NCBI RefSeq assembly: GCF_016909015.1
Contig: NZ_JAFBFA010000011.1
Span: 62,001-126,000 of the forward strand
DNA length: 64,000 nt
From: Gracilibacillus alcaliphilus
Lineage (GTDB): Bacteria > Bacillota > Bacilli > Bacillales > Amphibacillaceae
Direction of reading: 5' to 3'
Shown: piece by piece, positions 43,157 to 52,459 of the stretch
How the letters are laid out: every line of letters starts with the position of its first letter
How positions within the stretch are numbered: position 1 is the first letter of the stretch
Notes under the pieces: model-generated
Database searches by the model: none
Seen by the model: only the letters and a program-made list of their open reading frames with translations
Told to the model about the DNA's origin: nothing
Made by a program: the position numbers and the translations under genes

Positions 43157-44491
43157 TTGAATAAACAAAGAGATTTCACGGAAGGGAATATTTGGCGGGA
43201 TTTAATCTTTTTTTCTTGGCCAATCATGCTGGCACAATTATTGCAGGTATCTTATCAGTTTGTTGACAGCCTATGGATAGGAAACTTATTAGGCGCCAAT
43301 GCCTTAGGTGCGGTCAATGTGGCCAGTGTTGTTATTTTTACAGTGCTCTCTTTTATTCTCGGGATCAATAATACGACGTTAACTATTCTCTCTCAACAAA
43401 AGGGAAGAGGGGATGAGGCGGGAATAGCCAGATATATCAATGCATTTGCTGTGACCTTAACTGCCTTAGGGTTAGTAGTGGGAATAGTGGGCTTTTTATT
43501 TGCCAAAACCATTATACAGCTATTAGGAACTCCGGCTGCTATGGTGGGAGAGGCTACTGTCTATTTACAAATAAATACAGTCGGGATTTTGCTCCTAATT
43601 GGATATAATTTTATCAGTACGGTGCTTAGGGCGGTAGGTGACAGTAAATCGCCCTTGCGGTTTATTGGGTTAGCTGTTGTGTTAAATATTATACTTGATC
43701 CTCTCTTTATATCTTTTTTTGACTTAGGTGTGCAAGGTGCAGCGTTTGCTACTATTTTGTCGCAAGGTTTTTCATTTATTTATGGTGTTTATTATGTGAT
43801 TAAACATCAATTAATTGCCTTGAAATGGCCGACATTACCAGCTTGGTCTGAGGTGAAATTAATCTTGAATTTAGGGATTCCATCGGGCTTGCAGATGGCT
43901 GTGATTTCTGCTGGATCTGCTGCTATTATGAGTGTTGTGACGGCACATGGTGAAGCGGCCGTGGCCGGATATAGTGCGGCACAGCGCTTGGACAGCATAT
44001 TTATGCTGCCGGCACATGCCTTAGGGGCGACTGTTAATAGTATGGCCGGACAGAATATTGGCGTTGGTAAATGGGAACGTGTAAAGCAAATTGCGCTGTA
44101 TGGTGTGGTATATAATACGCTGATTATGGTTGTGATTATGTTTTCGCTGATCTTTTTTGCAGAGAATGGCATTCGGCTGTTTATCCAAGAACAGGCTGCG
44201 GTTCAATTTGGAGCGGATTACTTGTTCATTGTGGCTTTTTTTTATCCATTTTTGGGTGTGAATTTTATCCTGAATGGTATAGTACGAGCAGCAGGAGCAA
44301 TGTATCAGGTACTGATCTTGAATCTGTTATCTTTCTGGGCGCTGCGTTATCCGTTAACTTACCTTTTCTCCAAGTGGCTGGGAGAAGTGGGAATTGGTTA
44401 TGGAATTGGGGTTAGTTTTGTGATCAGCAGTGGACTGGCCTTCTTGTATTATCGGTTTGGAAAATGGAAGAATAAACGCATCTTTTCATAA
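43157..44491 (+). CDS. MATE family efflux transporter
   Basis: The 444-residue protein has twelve membrane segments in two halves, with MATE features FFSWPIMLAQLLQVSYQFVDS near the start and GDSKSPLRF at about residue 160. It begins at a TTG with GGAGTAGG upstream, seven bases after the glycosyltransferase stop, so the two are probably co-transcribed. It should export cationic or other small molecules using an ion gradient. The substrate is unknown. Confidence 0.9.
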   Translation: MNKQRDFTEGNIWRDLIFFSWPIMLAQLLQVSYQFVDSLWIGNLLGANALGAVNVASVVIFTVLSFILGINNTTLTILSQQKGRGDEAGIARYINAFAVTLTALGLVVGIVGFLFAKTIIQLLGTPAAMVGEATVYLQINTVGILLLIGYNFISTVLRAVGDSKSPLRFIGLAVVLNIILDPLFISFFDLGVQGAAFATILSQGFSFIYGVYYVIKHQLIALKWPTLPAWSEVKLILNLGIPSGLQMAVISAGSAAIMSVVTAHGEAAVAGYSAAQRLDSIFMLPAHALGATVNSMAGQNIGVGKWERVKQIALYGVVYNTLIMVVIMFSLIFFAENGIRLFIQEQAAVQFGADYLFIVAFFYPFLGVNFILNGIVRAAGAMYQVLILNLLSFWALRYPLTYLFSKWLGEVGIGYGIGVSFVISSGLAFLYYRFGKWKNKRIFS

Positions 44492-44656
44492 GGAAAAAGC
44501 CTTGTGAAAGGTGCTTCCTTGTGTTTGTAATCGCTTTATTGTAGTATTTAAATAAAGCTAGGATGTTACGTCTGTTAAACATTAAACTGCTTAGGCGAAA
44601 AATTACGGATGGTTACATCAGAATAAAACAGAGACAGGCGAAAGGAGTGGCATGCA

Positions 44657-45640
44657 ATGATTAGAGTAGGATTTGTAGGAACTGGAGGATTCACTCAGCA
44701 TCATATCAGTTTTTTACAGGAGTTCGAAAATGTAAAAGTGGTGGGTTTTGTGGGTTCGTCTGAAGAAAAGGCAGCCAATTTTGCCAATCGGTATAAAGAT
44801 ACGACAGGTTATGCCAGTCTGGAGTCTATGATCAAACACGAGCAGTTGGATGCAGTTTATATCTGTGTACCGCCAATGGGACATGAAAATTACGAGGAAT
44901 TGCTAATCGACAAGGGCATTCCGTTTTTGGTGGAAAAGCCATTAGGTGTTGATGAAATGCAGGTGAGGCAAGTAAGGGATAAGGTGAAGGAAACGCATCA
45001 TCTCACCTCTGTTGGCTATCATTTTCGTTATATGGATACGATAAAATTATTTCAAGACAAGCTTCATTATGTGAATGTAGGGGCGGTTCTCGGCAAATGG
45101 ATGGGATCCATGCCAAATGTCTATTGGTGGAAAAACCAGCAACAATCAGGCGGACAGTTTAATGAACAGACGACACATATTGTTGATTTGATTCGCTATC
45201 TGTTTGGTGAAGTGAAATCTGTCTATGCCCAAGAAACCAATGCTATTACCCAGCAGCGAGATTCTTCCGTCACAGTGGCAGATGTTGGTTTATTTACACT
45301 GACAATGGAAAATGGCCTGATCATTCAAGTGACCAATACAGCTGTGCTGCCTGATGGAGTAGGAGAAGTTGGGTTGAAGGCATATACCGATCAGGGAATT
45401 ATCGATTGGCAGCCGGGACATATAGATATGCAAACACATGCCAAGCTGGAGAAATATTTGAACAAACAGAACCCTTACAGAAAAGAGAGCGAGGCATTTC
45501 TTCATGCAGTAGCAACTGGTGACCGCTCGAAGATATTATCCACTTACGAAGACAGCTGGCATACATTTGCTGTTGCTTTGGCAGCGCGGAGATCTATTCA
45601 AGAGAACCGCGTCGTGCATTTAGGGGAGTGGGATGTATAA
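44657..45640 (+). CDS. Gfo/Idh/MocA family oxidoreductase
   Basis: The 327-residue protein has an N-terminal Rossmann fold (VGFVGTGGFTQHHI) and the family motif VEKPLGVD at about residues 94-101. The C-terminal alpha/beta domain starts with HFRYMDTIK and includes QFNEQTTHIVDLIRYLFGE, carrying the conserved His/Asp. The ATG has AAAGGAG upstream. It acts on a sugar or sugar-derived substrate with NAD(P). The exact reaction is not apparent and it has no operon partners. Confidence 0.9.
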   Translation: MIRVGFVGTGGFTQHHISFLQEFENVKVVGFVGSSEEKAANFANRYKDTTGYASLESMIKHEQLDAVYICVPPMGHENYEELLIDKGIPFLVEKPLGVDEMQVRQVRDKVKETHHLTSVGYHFRYMDTIKLFQDKLHYVNVGAVLGKWMGSMPNVYWWKNQQQSGGQFNEQTTHIVDLIRYLFGEVKSVYAQETNAITQQRDSSVTVADVGLFTLTMENGLIIQVTNTAVLPDGVGEVGLKAYTDQGIIDWQPGHIDMQTHAKLEKYLNKQNPYRKESEAFLHAVATGDRSKILSTYEDSWHTFAVALAARRSIQENRVVHLGEWDV

Positions 45641-45788
45641 GGTAAGATGTTAAGGAGCATAGTAAGCCTATAGGATAAAGTGAGACTTATCAGGGTGTCA
45701 GGAGTTCAAGCTTTTTTGACTTTGGACATTTAAACAAGAACTCCCAGACAAGGGACACTGTGATAAAAACTTCCTAGAGGTGATCATG

Positions 45789-46427
45789 ATGAAGAAGCAA
45801 ATGGTCTTAAGTATCCTGAGTTTGAGTTTAGTCGGTATGATGGCTGGCTGTAACAAATCGTCGTTAATACCAGAAGAGAACATTCAGCCTGAATATATCA
45901 GTTATCAGGATGAACGACAGCCAGCAGATGAAAATGAAGGCCTCCCAGTAACGCCTGGCCGTGAACAAAATATCTTTGAAGAATCAGACCGTTTCTATAA
46001 CATGAGGCAGCAAGGAGAAGCGCAGCAAAGAAATTTGACCACCGAAATAAATACAGGTGTGGTACAAGAGATGTTGGAAGCTACAAATAAAGTAAGGCAA
46101 GAGCATGGTATTGATCCATTGTTAGTAGATCCAAAGTTAGCCGAGGCGGCCCAAAAACAGGCAGAAGACCATGCAGCACAAGCAAATGGCTCGTCAGACT
46201 TAGGCACAGCCGAGGATATGCTCCAATATACAGGAATCCATTATCGGAAATTAGTGCAGAATCGTTTATCTGGCCAGGTTTCAGCTGAACAAGCAGTACA
46301 AGAATGGATGAATCAGCAAGAAGCGCGCAGCCATCTACTGGACGAAGATCTGACACATACTGGAGTTGGTTATGTATCAGAGGGGCACTATTGGGTACAG
46401 TTGTTTATGCAGAGAGAAAATATTTAG
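45789..46427 (+). CDS. CAP-domain (YkwD-like) lipoprotein
   Basis: The 212-residue protein has a lipoprotein signal (LVGMMAGC, lipid anchor Cys21). A disordered acidic region to about residue 85 precedes a CAP/SCP domain starting EMLEATNKVRQEHGIDPLLVD. The domain continues through the ARSHLLDEDLTHTGVGYV block to the end. I start it at the second of two ATG codons, about eight bases after AGAGG. CAP proteins of this kind are envelope proteins of unclear function in Bacillus, often tied to sporulation or stress. Confidence 0.85.
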   Translation: MKKQMVLSILSLSLVGMMAGCNKSSLIPEENIQPEYISYQDERQPADENEGLPVTPGREQNIFEESDRFYNMRQQGEAQQRNLTTEINTGVVQEMLEATNKVRQEHGIDPLLVDPKLAEAAQKQAEDHAAQANGSSDLGTAEDMLQYTGIHYRKLVQNRLSGQVSAEQAVQEWMNQQEARSHLLDEDLTHTGVGYVSEGHYWVQLFMQRENI

Positions 46428-46430
46428 TAA

Positions 46431-46467
46431 AAAGAGGCTGGCTTTGGAAAGGCTGGCCTCTTTAGTT
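46431..46467 (+). terminator. Terminator after the CAP lipoprotein gene
   Basis: AAAGAGGC (46431-46438) pairs with GCCTCTTT (46456-46463), and the extra inner GCTGGC/GGCTGG bases may extend it. It follows the stop by three bases. Confidence 0.7.
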
Positions 46468-46516
46468 ACTGTGGCAAAGTAAAAGAAAAGTGCAGCAGGG
46501 AGAAGCTTTACGGGCG

Positions 46517-47077
46517 TTAAGTACCATGATATACAGTAAGGAACTGATAAGGTATTTCATCCGCCAGCCAAACTTTTTCATTTCCTCGATAAAATTTGAT
46601 ACCTTCTGCCAGCGCTTTTTCTGTATCTACTCTCCATATTATCGGCTGGGCATTTTTTCGTTTACCTACGGAATAAGCTGTGTCAAGATCCACAGCTAAA
46701 TGGACATATTGTCTGGCCATTGGCAGCAACCCTTTTTCTTTAATAGAAATTGTTGACAGGGGAGAACTCCCGTGATAAAGCTGTTTAGGAGGCTGTGCTT
46801 CTTTTTTTAGAATCTTCATTGGCACCGAATGTCCATAAATGGCGCGGATTTTTCCTGCATTTATTTCGTATCTTTTTTTCTCAGCCAGCTCTATCATTCG
46901 TTGTAAATCCTCCGCAGTGACATATGTCCATTGATCAGATTGCTGCAGAGATGTTAATAATTGTTGGATAGATACCCAGCCTTCCTGATCCAGTTCTAAT
47001 TCGTATTCCCAAGGGGCATGACGTAATGCATAAGATATTTCTTTGCTTAATTTGGCGTGAAACGATTGTTTACTCAT
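46517..47077 (-). CDS. kptA: RNA 2'-phosphotransferase (Tpt1/KptA family)
   Basis: The 186-residue enzyme transfers an internal RNA 2'-phosphate to NAD. The family order is SKEISYALRHAPWE, YEINAGKIRAIYGHS, LYHGSS, KGLLPMARQYVHLAVD and finally FYRGNEKVWLADEIPYQFL. The catalytic set (RHA, RA-GHS, HG) is intact. I start it at the ATG at 47077 with GGAGGGAG upstream. Bacteria lack the tRNA splicing pathway that uses Tpt1 in yeast, so the natural substrate here is unknown. Confidence 0.92.
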   Translation of the reverse strand: MSKQSFHAKLSKEISYALRHAPWEYELELDQEGWVSIQQLLTSLQQSDQWTYVTAEDLQRMIELAEKKRYEINAGKIRAIYGHSVPMKILKKEAQPPKQLYHGSSPLSTISIKEKGLLPMARQYVHLAVDLDTAYSVGKRKNAQPIIWRVDTEKALAEGIKFYRGNEKVWLADEIPYQFLTVYHGT

Positions 47078-47179
47078 ATTGCTCCCTCCAGTTACTATGA
47101 AATAATTGTTGTAGAACAAATCAACACTTACTTAATATTTTGATGTGAGATATCCCCATGAAGTCTTATCATTGGCAGA

Positions 47180-47749
47180 TTATTCTCGATTTCTACTGTA
47201 GACAAGCATGCAGGATGAATATAAGGGAGGTTCCAAATATCTGAAGGCACGATTTTCAAAATAAGCCATTACTATTTTGACTACTACGGTATGTGTTACA
47301 ATTAATATATCTGTTCCCTTGTGATGATCGATAATATCTTTGATCTTTGGCAGCACTCTATCCTGGACGTCTGTCAATGATTCACCAGAATTTGCTTGAA
47401 AGAGATGAGGGGTCTCCCAGAAAGCGTCAAATTGCTCTGGATCTTGTTTCTTTATATCCTCTTGTTTTTGACCTTCCCATTTCCCTAGGTTTATTTCCTT
47501 CAACAGGTCTGTTTTTATAATTGGCGTTTTTGCTTTACCGTCAATGATTTCTGCTGTTCGGACAGCTCTTGTGCTTGGACTTGTGTATATACAGTCAAAA
47601 TTAACAGAATCTAAAGTGTTGCCGAGCCATTGAGCTTGCTGTTCTCCTAACAGTGTTAATGCGGAATCTTGGTGCCCTTGCATCCTTTTTTGAATATTCC
47701 ATTCGGTTTGTCCGTGTCTTACGATATATAATGTTGTTTTCGTCATCAT
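47180..47749 (-). CDS. Histidine phosphatase family protein
   Basis: The 189-residue protein belongs to the phosphoglycerate mutase-like superfamily. The catalytic RHGQTEWN lies at about residues 11-18, YTSPSTRAVRTAE carries the second Arg, and the C-terminal catalytic His is in ILIVTHTVVVK. It is the size of PhoE/CobC-type phosphatases rather than glycolytic mutases. GGGAGGG precedes two adjacent ATG codons, either of which could start it. The substrate is unknown. Confidence 0.9.
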   Translation of the reverse strand: MMTKTTLYIVRHGQTEWNIQKRMQGHQDSALTLLGEQQAQWLGNTLDSVNFDCIYTSPSTRAVRTAEIIDGKAKTPIIKTDLLKEINLGKWEGQKQEDIKKQDPEQFDAFWETPHLFQANSGESLTDVQDRVLPKIKDIIDHHKGTDILIVTHTVVVKIVMAYFENRAFRYLEPPLYSSCMLVYSRNRE

Positions 47750-47827
47750 TTTACCCTCCCGTAGAATTATTGGAGCGAATAAATATATAGCAGAAAGACT
47801 AGCTTTGAGTATTGGTTGAATAAAGAA

Positions 47828-48319
47828 CTATATTGGAGCTGCTTCTAATCTGCTATATTTGTATGCTGTTAAGGTAGACTTCTCAATAGTACAGTGATGA
47901 TGATATCTATTATTATCTCCTAGAAGAATAGGTAAGTAATGGGGGAGCATTTCTCCAACTCCGAAGTTATCTTCTGTAAGTAACCAAGGGAGCTTTTTCC
48001 AGTCGAGTATTCCTTCATTGGTCGCTCTAGGAGTGGTGTAGGTATATTCTTTATCTAGGTTGACCTGAAATACATACAGCCCGCCTGTTAGATGGTTATC
48101 AATAACCCAGGTGATCACACCTTTGTCTAGCATAGCTTCATGAGGAACGGTGATTCCTGTCTCCTCTTCTATCTCACGAACAATACATTCTAAAGGTGAT
48201 TCACCATCTGTCATTTTTCCGCCAACCCCATTCCATAATCCCTGCATAGGAGCATATTCTCTGTTTAGCATTAAGAGCTCATTGTTTCTTTTAACAAAAC
48301 ATAACGTTTGATTGTACAT
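47828..48319 (-). CDS. NUDIX hydrolase, 8-oxo-dGTP diphosphatase-like
   Basis: The 163-residue protein has the full Nudix box GX5EX7REXXEEXG at about residues 34-56, following LWNGVGGKM. This layout is typical of MutT/YtkD-type 8-oxo-dGTP or related nucleotide diphosphatases. The ATG has AAAGGAG upstream. It lies 78 bases before the histidine phosphatase gene on the same strand, so the two may share a transcript, with a plausible housecleaning role. Confidence 0.88.
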   Translation of the reverse strand: MYNQTLCFVKRNNELLMLNREYAPMQGLWNGVGGKMTDGESPLECIVREIEEETGITVPHEAMLDKGVITWVIDNHLTGGLYVFQVNLDKEYTYTTPRATNEGILDWKKLPWLLTEDNFGVGEMLPHYLPILLGDNNRYHHHCTIEKSTLTAYKYSRLEAAPI

Positions 48320-48535
48320 GATTTTTCACTCCTTTAGTTAACTATACCAGAAGAGCGATATAGTGTGACCCCGATAATATAAAGCCCCATTACGATCTGG
48401 GAGCTGCTATAAACGCATGGCACTTCCATTTTTCTACTCCTTATAAAAACCGAATAATTCAACTGTTCCCCTTTTCTTTATTCGGAATAACACCTATAAT
48501 AGAAAGTTATTAGTACATATAACGGAGGGGGCAGC

Positions 48536-49702
48536 TTGTTGTCACGTGGAGAGTCGATACTACCTTTGAAAATGCTGTTGTTTTGTTATCATGGAGCAAA
48601 TACGATTATTGTCAGCTTTCTTCCTTTATATCTGCAATCGGAAGGGCTTTCAGGGACGGAAATTGGCTGGGTGATGGCGATTGGGCCATTTGCAGCGATT
48701 TTTTCGCAACCGTATTGGGGATATATGAGTGATAAGTATCAAACCGTCAAAAAGATTTTAATGCTCTGTTTAATAGGAATGATTATCAGCAGCTTTTTCT
48801 TTTTGCAAATGAGTACGCTGGCTTTATTATTGCCTTTTGCTGCAGCGTTCTTTTTCTTTTCTTCACCAGTCGGTGCATTAACGGACAGTTTGGCCCAGCG
48901 CCGGGCTAATCAGCTTGGTATTTCATTTGGGTCGATTCGGACATGGGGATCCATTGGTTTTGCTGTGTCGTCACTAGCTGTGGGGGAGCTGTTAGATCAA
49001 ATTGGCATCGGTTATATTATCTGGCCGTATATTACCGTAGCTTTGGCAGCATTCCTGATCAGTACGCGCATAGTAGATGCAAAGGTGACCACGAAGCCAA
49101 TTCAACTGAAGGATGTAGGTTTACTCATTCGGAGCAAACCATATGTTATTTTTCTTGTACTTATGATGTTTATTACAATTGCCCATCGCGCTAATGATAG
49201 TTTTATTGGTATTTACATTGCCTCATTAGGTGGTACGGAAAATATGGTAGGGATTGCCTGGTTTGCTGGTGTCGCAAGTGAGGCGGTCATTTTTGCAACG
49301 GCAGGATGGTGGTTTAGGAAATATCATCCGTTGATCTTTATTCTGGGAGCAGGAATTCTTTATGTTATCCGTTGGTATTTTTATAGTGTGGTAGAAAATC
49401 CTGTCTGGATTGTTTCATTTCAATTTTTGCATGGATTCACATTTGGGATCTTCTATATCACCGCATTTCAATATATTACCCGTTTAATCCCGAACAAAGT
49501 TCAGGCAACTGGCCATCTAGTTTTTGCGGCTACCTTTATTGGCGTTTCTGGCATTATCGGTTCTTTGCTAGGCGGTCTTATATTAGAGCAGTTAGGCGGT
49601 TCAGCTTTATACTTGTCTATGGCGATATTAACGGCGGTAGGTGTTGTGTTCATACTAATCTATCATATCCTTCCGTTTGGTAAATCTAAAAAAATCAGGT
49701 GA
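48536..49702 (+). CDS. MFS transporter
   Basis: The 388-residue protein has about twelve membrane segments, with the MFS loop motif GYMSDKYQTVKKI at about residues 62-74 and GSIRTWGSIGFA in the fifth helix region. It resembles the LacY/NupG-like branch (MFS_1_like), often annotated as a nucleoside or sugar transporter, but the substrate cannot be read. It starts at a TTG ten bases after GGAGG, and a second TTG follows immediately. Confidence 0.85.
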   Translation: MLSRGESILPLKMLLFCYHGANTIIVSFLPLYLQSEGLSGTEIGWVMAIGPFAAIFSQPYWGYMSDKYQTVKKILMLCLIGMIISSFFFLQMSTLALLLPFAAAFFFFSSPVGALTDSLAQRRANQLGISFGSIRTWGSIGFAVSSLAVGELLDQIGIGYIIWPYITVALAAFLISTRIVDAKVTTKPIQLKDVGLLIRSKPYVIFLVLMMFITIAHRANDSFIGIYIASLGGTENMVGIAWFAGVASEAVIFATAGWWFRKYHPLIFILGAGILYVIRWYFYSVVENPVWIVSFQFLHGFTFGIFYITAFQYITRLIPNKVQATGHLVFAATFIGVSGIIGSLLGGLILEQLGGSALYLSMAILTAVGVVFILIYHILPFGKSKKIR

Positions 49703-49708
49703 TAGGTC

Positions 49709-50615
49709 ATGGAGTTTCTTGGAGTGTTAATTCCTATTTTCGGTATATTTGCGATTGGATATATAGGAATGAAATTTTTACATATAGACATTAAGCCGAT
49801 TTCTACGATGACATTATATCTAATGTCGCCGATCTTGGCATTTCGGACGTTTTATCAAAATGAATTAAATATGGATTATGTGTATCTTGGTGCTTTTTTT
49901 ATTAGTATTATGCTTGATTAGTTTGTTGTTTTGTTCCGTGGTTGGTTTTATTCGAAAATGGGATCAGCCGGTTACGAGCGGTTTTATTCTTGGCTCCGTG
50001 TTTATGAATAATGGAAATTATGGAGCGCCCCTAGTTCTCTTAGTATTTGGAGAGAAAGGCTTTCACTATGCTATTATCCTAATGGTGTTGCAAACATTGA
50101 TTATGTGTACGATTGGCATTTATTTTGCAGCTAAAGGCGGTGCAGACGGCCGCAAATTTAGGATCTCTCCTTTGAAAGATGTGATTAAGGTGCCGATTAT
50201 TTATGGTGCAATTTTTGGTATTATTCTGAATCTAAGTGGACTTCCGCTGAATAGTCAAACAATGACCGCATTGGATATGGTGGCTGACGCAACGATTCCT
50301 ACCATTATGATTGTGTTAGGGATGCAGCTTGCTAATATAAAATTGAGCGAGTTCGAATTCGGGAGGGTTAGCCTGGCTGTATTATTTAAGCTAGTGTTGG
50401 CTCCTGTTCTTGCGTATTTTTTGACACTGCCGCTGCCTTTGGATGATATGGTCAAACAGATCCTGATTCTTACAGCAGCCATGCCAACTGCCGCCAATAC
50501 AACGATGTATGCCTTGCAGTTTGGTGCGCGGCCAGGCTTTGTATCAAGTGTGACGCTAATCACAACCTTATTAAGTATTGTTACCTTACCGATTCTGCTG
50601 ATCATGCTTACTTAG
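49709..50615 (+). pseudogene. AEC family (auxin efflux carrier-like) transporter, frameshifted
   Basis: Two overlapping frames, 49709-49921 and about 49878-50615, together give a 300-residue AEC transporter with ten membrane segments, the usual length. The first frame ends FFISIMLD-stop, and the second continues with LISLLFCSVVGFIRKW and NNGNYGAPL. The switch falls at a run of seven T (49893-49899). Six T would restore one frame. It may be a recent inactivation, a phase-variable tract, or a sequencing error. It lies six bases after the MFS gene. Confidence 0.85.
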
Positions 50616-50782
50616 GGGAGGGGAAAATTCTAGATTCTTTTATCATGAATGAGGAGATAACTGACTGAATTTTCTGAATAGTTCAACTTATAAAATGTTC
50701 GTATGAATGGTTGAAGAACCTTAAGAAAAGTGCTATAGTTACTATGGTAAATTTGTATAAATACAAAACGGAGTGAATATTT

Positions 50783-51586
50783 ATGAATAAATGGTTAACA
50801 GCTTTATCTGTGATCCTGCTGGCAATGGTATTAGCTGCTTGCGGGTCAAGTGATAATACAGAGAATGGTAATGCAGACGGTGATCAAAAAACATTAAAGG
50901 TAGCTACAGAGTCTAACTTTATGCCATTCTCCTATCAAAGCAAGGGAGAAGTTGTCGGCTTTGATATGGATATTTTAGAGGCGGTCATGGCGGAAGCCGG
51001 ATATGAATATGAAGTAGAAAACTTAAGCTGGGAAGCTATGCTTATTTCTGTCGAACAACAAGACTCAGATTTGGCAATGGCGGGTATTACCATTAATGAG
51101 AAACGTCAAGAAATGTACGATCTATCCAGTCCGTACTTTGAATCTACACATAAAGTGGTTTTTCCTGAAGGGGAAGGGATCACTAGCGGGGAAGATATCA
51201 AAGATTTGAAAGTTGGCGTACAAGCAGGAACAACAGGGGAAGAAGCCGCTGAGAAAATCCTTGGGAAAAACGCTAATAACTTGTCGAAATATGATTCTAA
51301 TACATTGGCTTTAATGGCTTTACAGTCTGGTGATATTGAAGCAGTAGTAACTGATAATGTAGTAGCTGATGAATATATTGCCAACAATCCAGACGCTGCT
51401 GTAGAAATGATTGAAGATCCAGAGACGTTTGAATCAGAGTTTTACGGTATTCTATTACCGAAGGACAGCGAGCTAACGGATGAGGTTAATGAAGCACTAG
51501 CTACAGTCATTGAAGACGGAAGATATGCGGAAATTTACGAAGAGTGGTTTGGTGTAGAGCCGAATATTGAGGCAATAACTCAATAA
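50783..51586 (+). CDS. Amino acid ABC transporter substrate-binding lipoprotein
   Basis: The 267-residue protein has a lipoprotein signal ending MVLAAC (lipid anchor Cys20), an acidic linker and a family-3 binding domain. Domain features are ATESNFMPFSYQSKGEVVGFDMDI, GITINEKRQ and GVQAGTTGEEAAE. It is the binding protein for the permease and ATPase that follow. Sequence style fits glutamine, arginine or other polar amino acids. A hairpin downstream should make it the most abundant product of the operon. Confidence 0.9.
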   Translation: MNKWLTALSVILLAMVLAACGSSDNTENGNADGDQKTLKVATESNFMPFSYQSKGEVVGFDMDILEAVMAEAGYEYEVENLSWEAMLISVEQQDSDLAMAGITINEKRQEMYDLSSPYFESTHKVVFPEGEGITSGEDIKDLKVGVQAGTTGEEAAEKILGKNANNLSKYDSNTLALMALQSGDIEAVVTDNVVADEYIANNPDAAVEMIEDPETFESEFYGILLPKDSELTDEVNEALATVIEDGRYAEIYEEWFGVEPNIEAITQ

Positions 51587-51637
51587 AGTAAGCCTTCCAT
51601 CAAGGGGGAGTTTCCGCCGATGAAAGAGCCCTGTCAA

Positions 51638-51668
51638 AAAAAGCGTAGCGACAACCGTTACGCTTTTT
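51638..51668 (+). terminator. Hairpin between binding protein and permease genes
   Basis: AAAAAGCGTAGCG (51638-51650) pairs with CGTTACGCTTTTT (51656-51668) with one G-U pair, ending in T5. It should reduce read-through into the permease. A TATAAT at about 51741-51746 may provide a second promoter. Confidence 0.8.
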
Positions 51669-51802
51669 GCTATGCAGAGAGTTCCATCATCTAATTTTGG
51701 AACACATAAAAAGTATATGTGTTTTCGTTCCGTTATAGGTTATAATAGTACAGAATAAGACCTATTCGATCTAGTCTAGATATGGAGGAAAGGGGTCAAA
51801 GC

Positions 51803-52459
51803 ATGAATTTTCGATTTGATATTATTCAAGAATATTTACCATTCTTTCTGCAAGGAATGGGATTGACTATATTAATGTCAGTGATTGGTGTATTAATGGG
51901 ATGTATCTTGGGCTTTTTTATTGCTTTAGGGAAGATGTCTCCAATTTTAATCGTTCGTTTGCCGTTTATTTGGTATATTAACTTTTTGCGTGGTACACCC
52001 CTATTAGTACAGCTATTCTTATTCCACTTTGCTGTGCTGCCATCTTTGCTTGGGGAAACCACACCAGTACTTTCGGTGATTGTGACCTTATCGTTGAACT
52101 CATCTGCCTATGTAGCCGAGATTTTCCGGGCAGGTCTGCAATCGATTGATAAAGGACAAGCAGAAGCAGCTCATTCATTAGGGATGAATAAAGTGCAGGT
52201 TATGTGGCATGTGTTGTTACCACAAGCGTTTAAACGATCTATTCCGCCTTTAGGTAATGAATTTATCGTTCTCTTAAAGGATTCCTCATTAGGGGCAATG
52301 ATTGCTGCGCAAGATGTTTTATATTGGGGACGAGCAGCTTCCAATGAATATCTTAAGGTCTGGGAACCTTATTTAATGGTAGCATTGATCTATTTAGTAC
52401 TTACTTTAAGTCTGACATATTTATTAAATTATATTGAGAAAAGGTTGGATGTAAAATGA
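51803..52459 (+). CDS. Amino acid ABC transporter permease
   Basis: The 218-residue permease has about five membrane segments and the HisMQ-type EAA loop AEAAHSLGMNKVQVMWHVLLPQ at about residues 125-145. The motif INFLRGTPLLVQLF precedes it. I start it at the ATG at 51803 (MNFRFDIIQE), after AAGGGG. An earlier in-frame ATG at 51782 lies over the ribosome site region. The stop overlaps the ATPase gene by four bases. Confidence 0.92.
   Translation: MNFRFDIIQEYLPFFLQGMGLTILMSVIGVLMGCILGFFIALGKMSPILIVRLPFIWYINFLRGTPLLVQLFLFHFAVLPSLLGETTPVLSVIVTLSLNSSAYVAEIFRAGLQSIDKGQAEAAHSLGMNKVQVMWHVLLPQAFKRSIPPLGNEFIVLLKDSSLGAMIAAQDVLYWGRAASNEYLKVWEPYLMVALIYLVLTLSLTYLLNYIEKRLDVK

Noticed and set aside
44493..44521. 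Terminator after the MATE gene
   Set aside because: An AAGGAA...TTCCTT pairing exists, but the stem is short and interrupted, so it was not listed.
49878..50615. Treating the second half of the AEC transporter as an independent gene
   Set aside because: It begins inside a conserved helix without a ribosome site, and the upstream frame carries the missing N-terminus.
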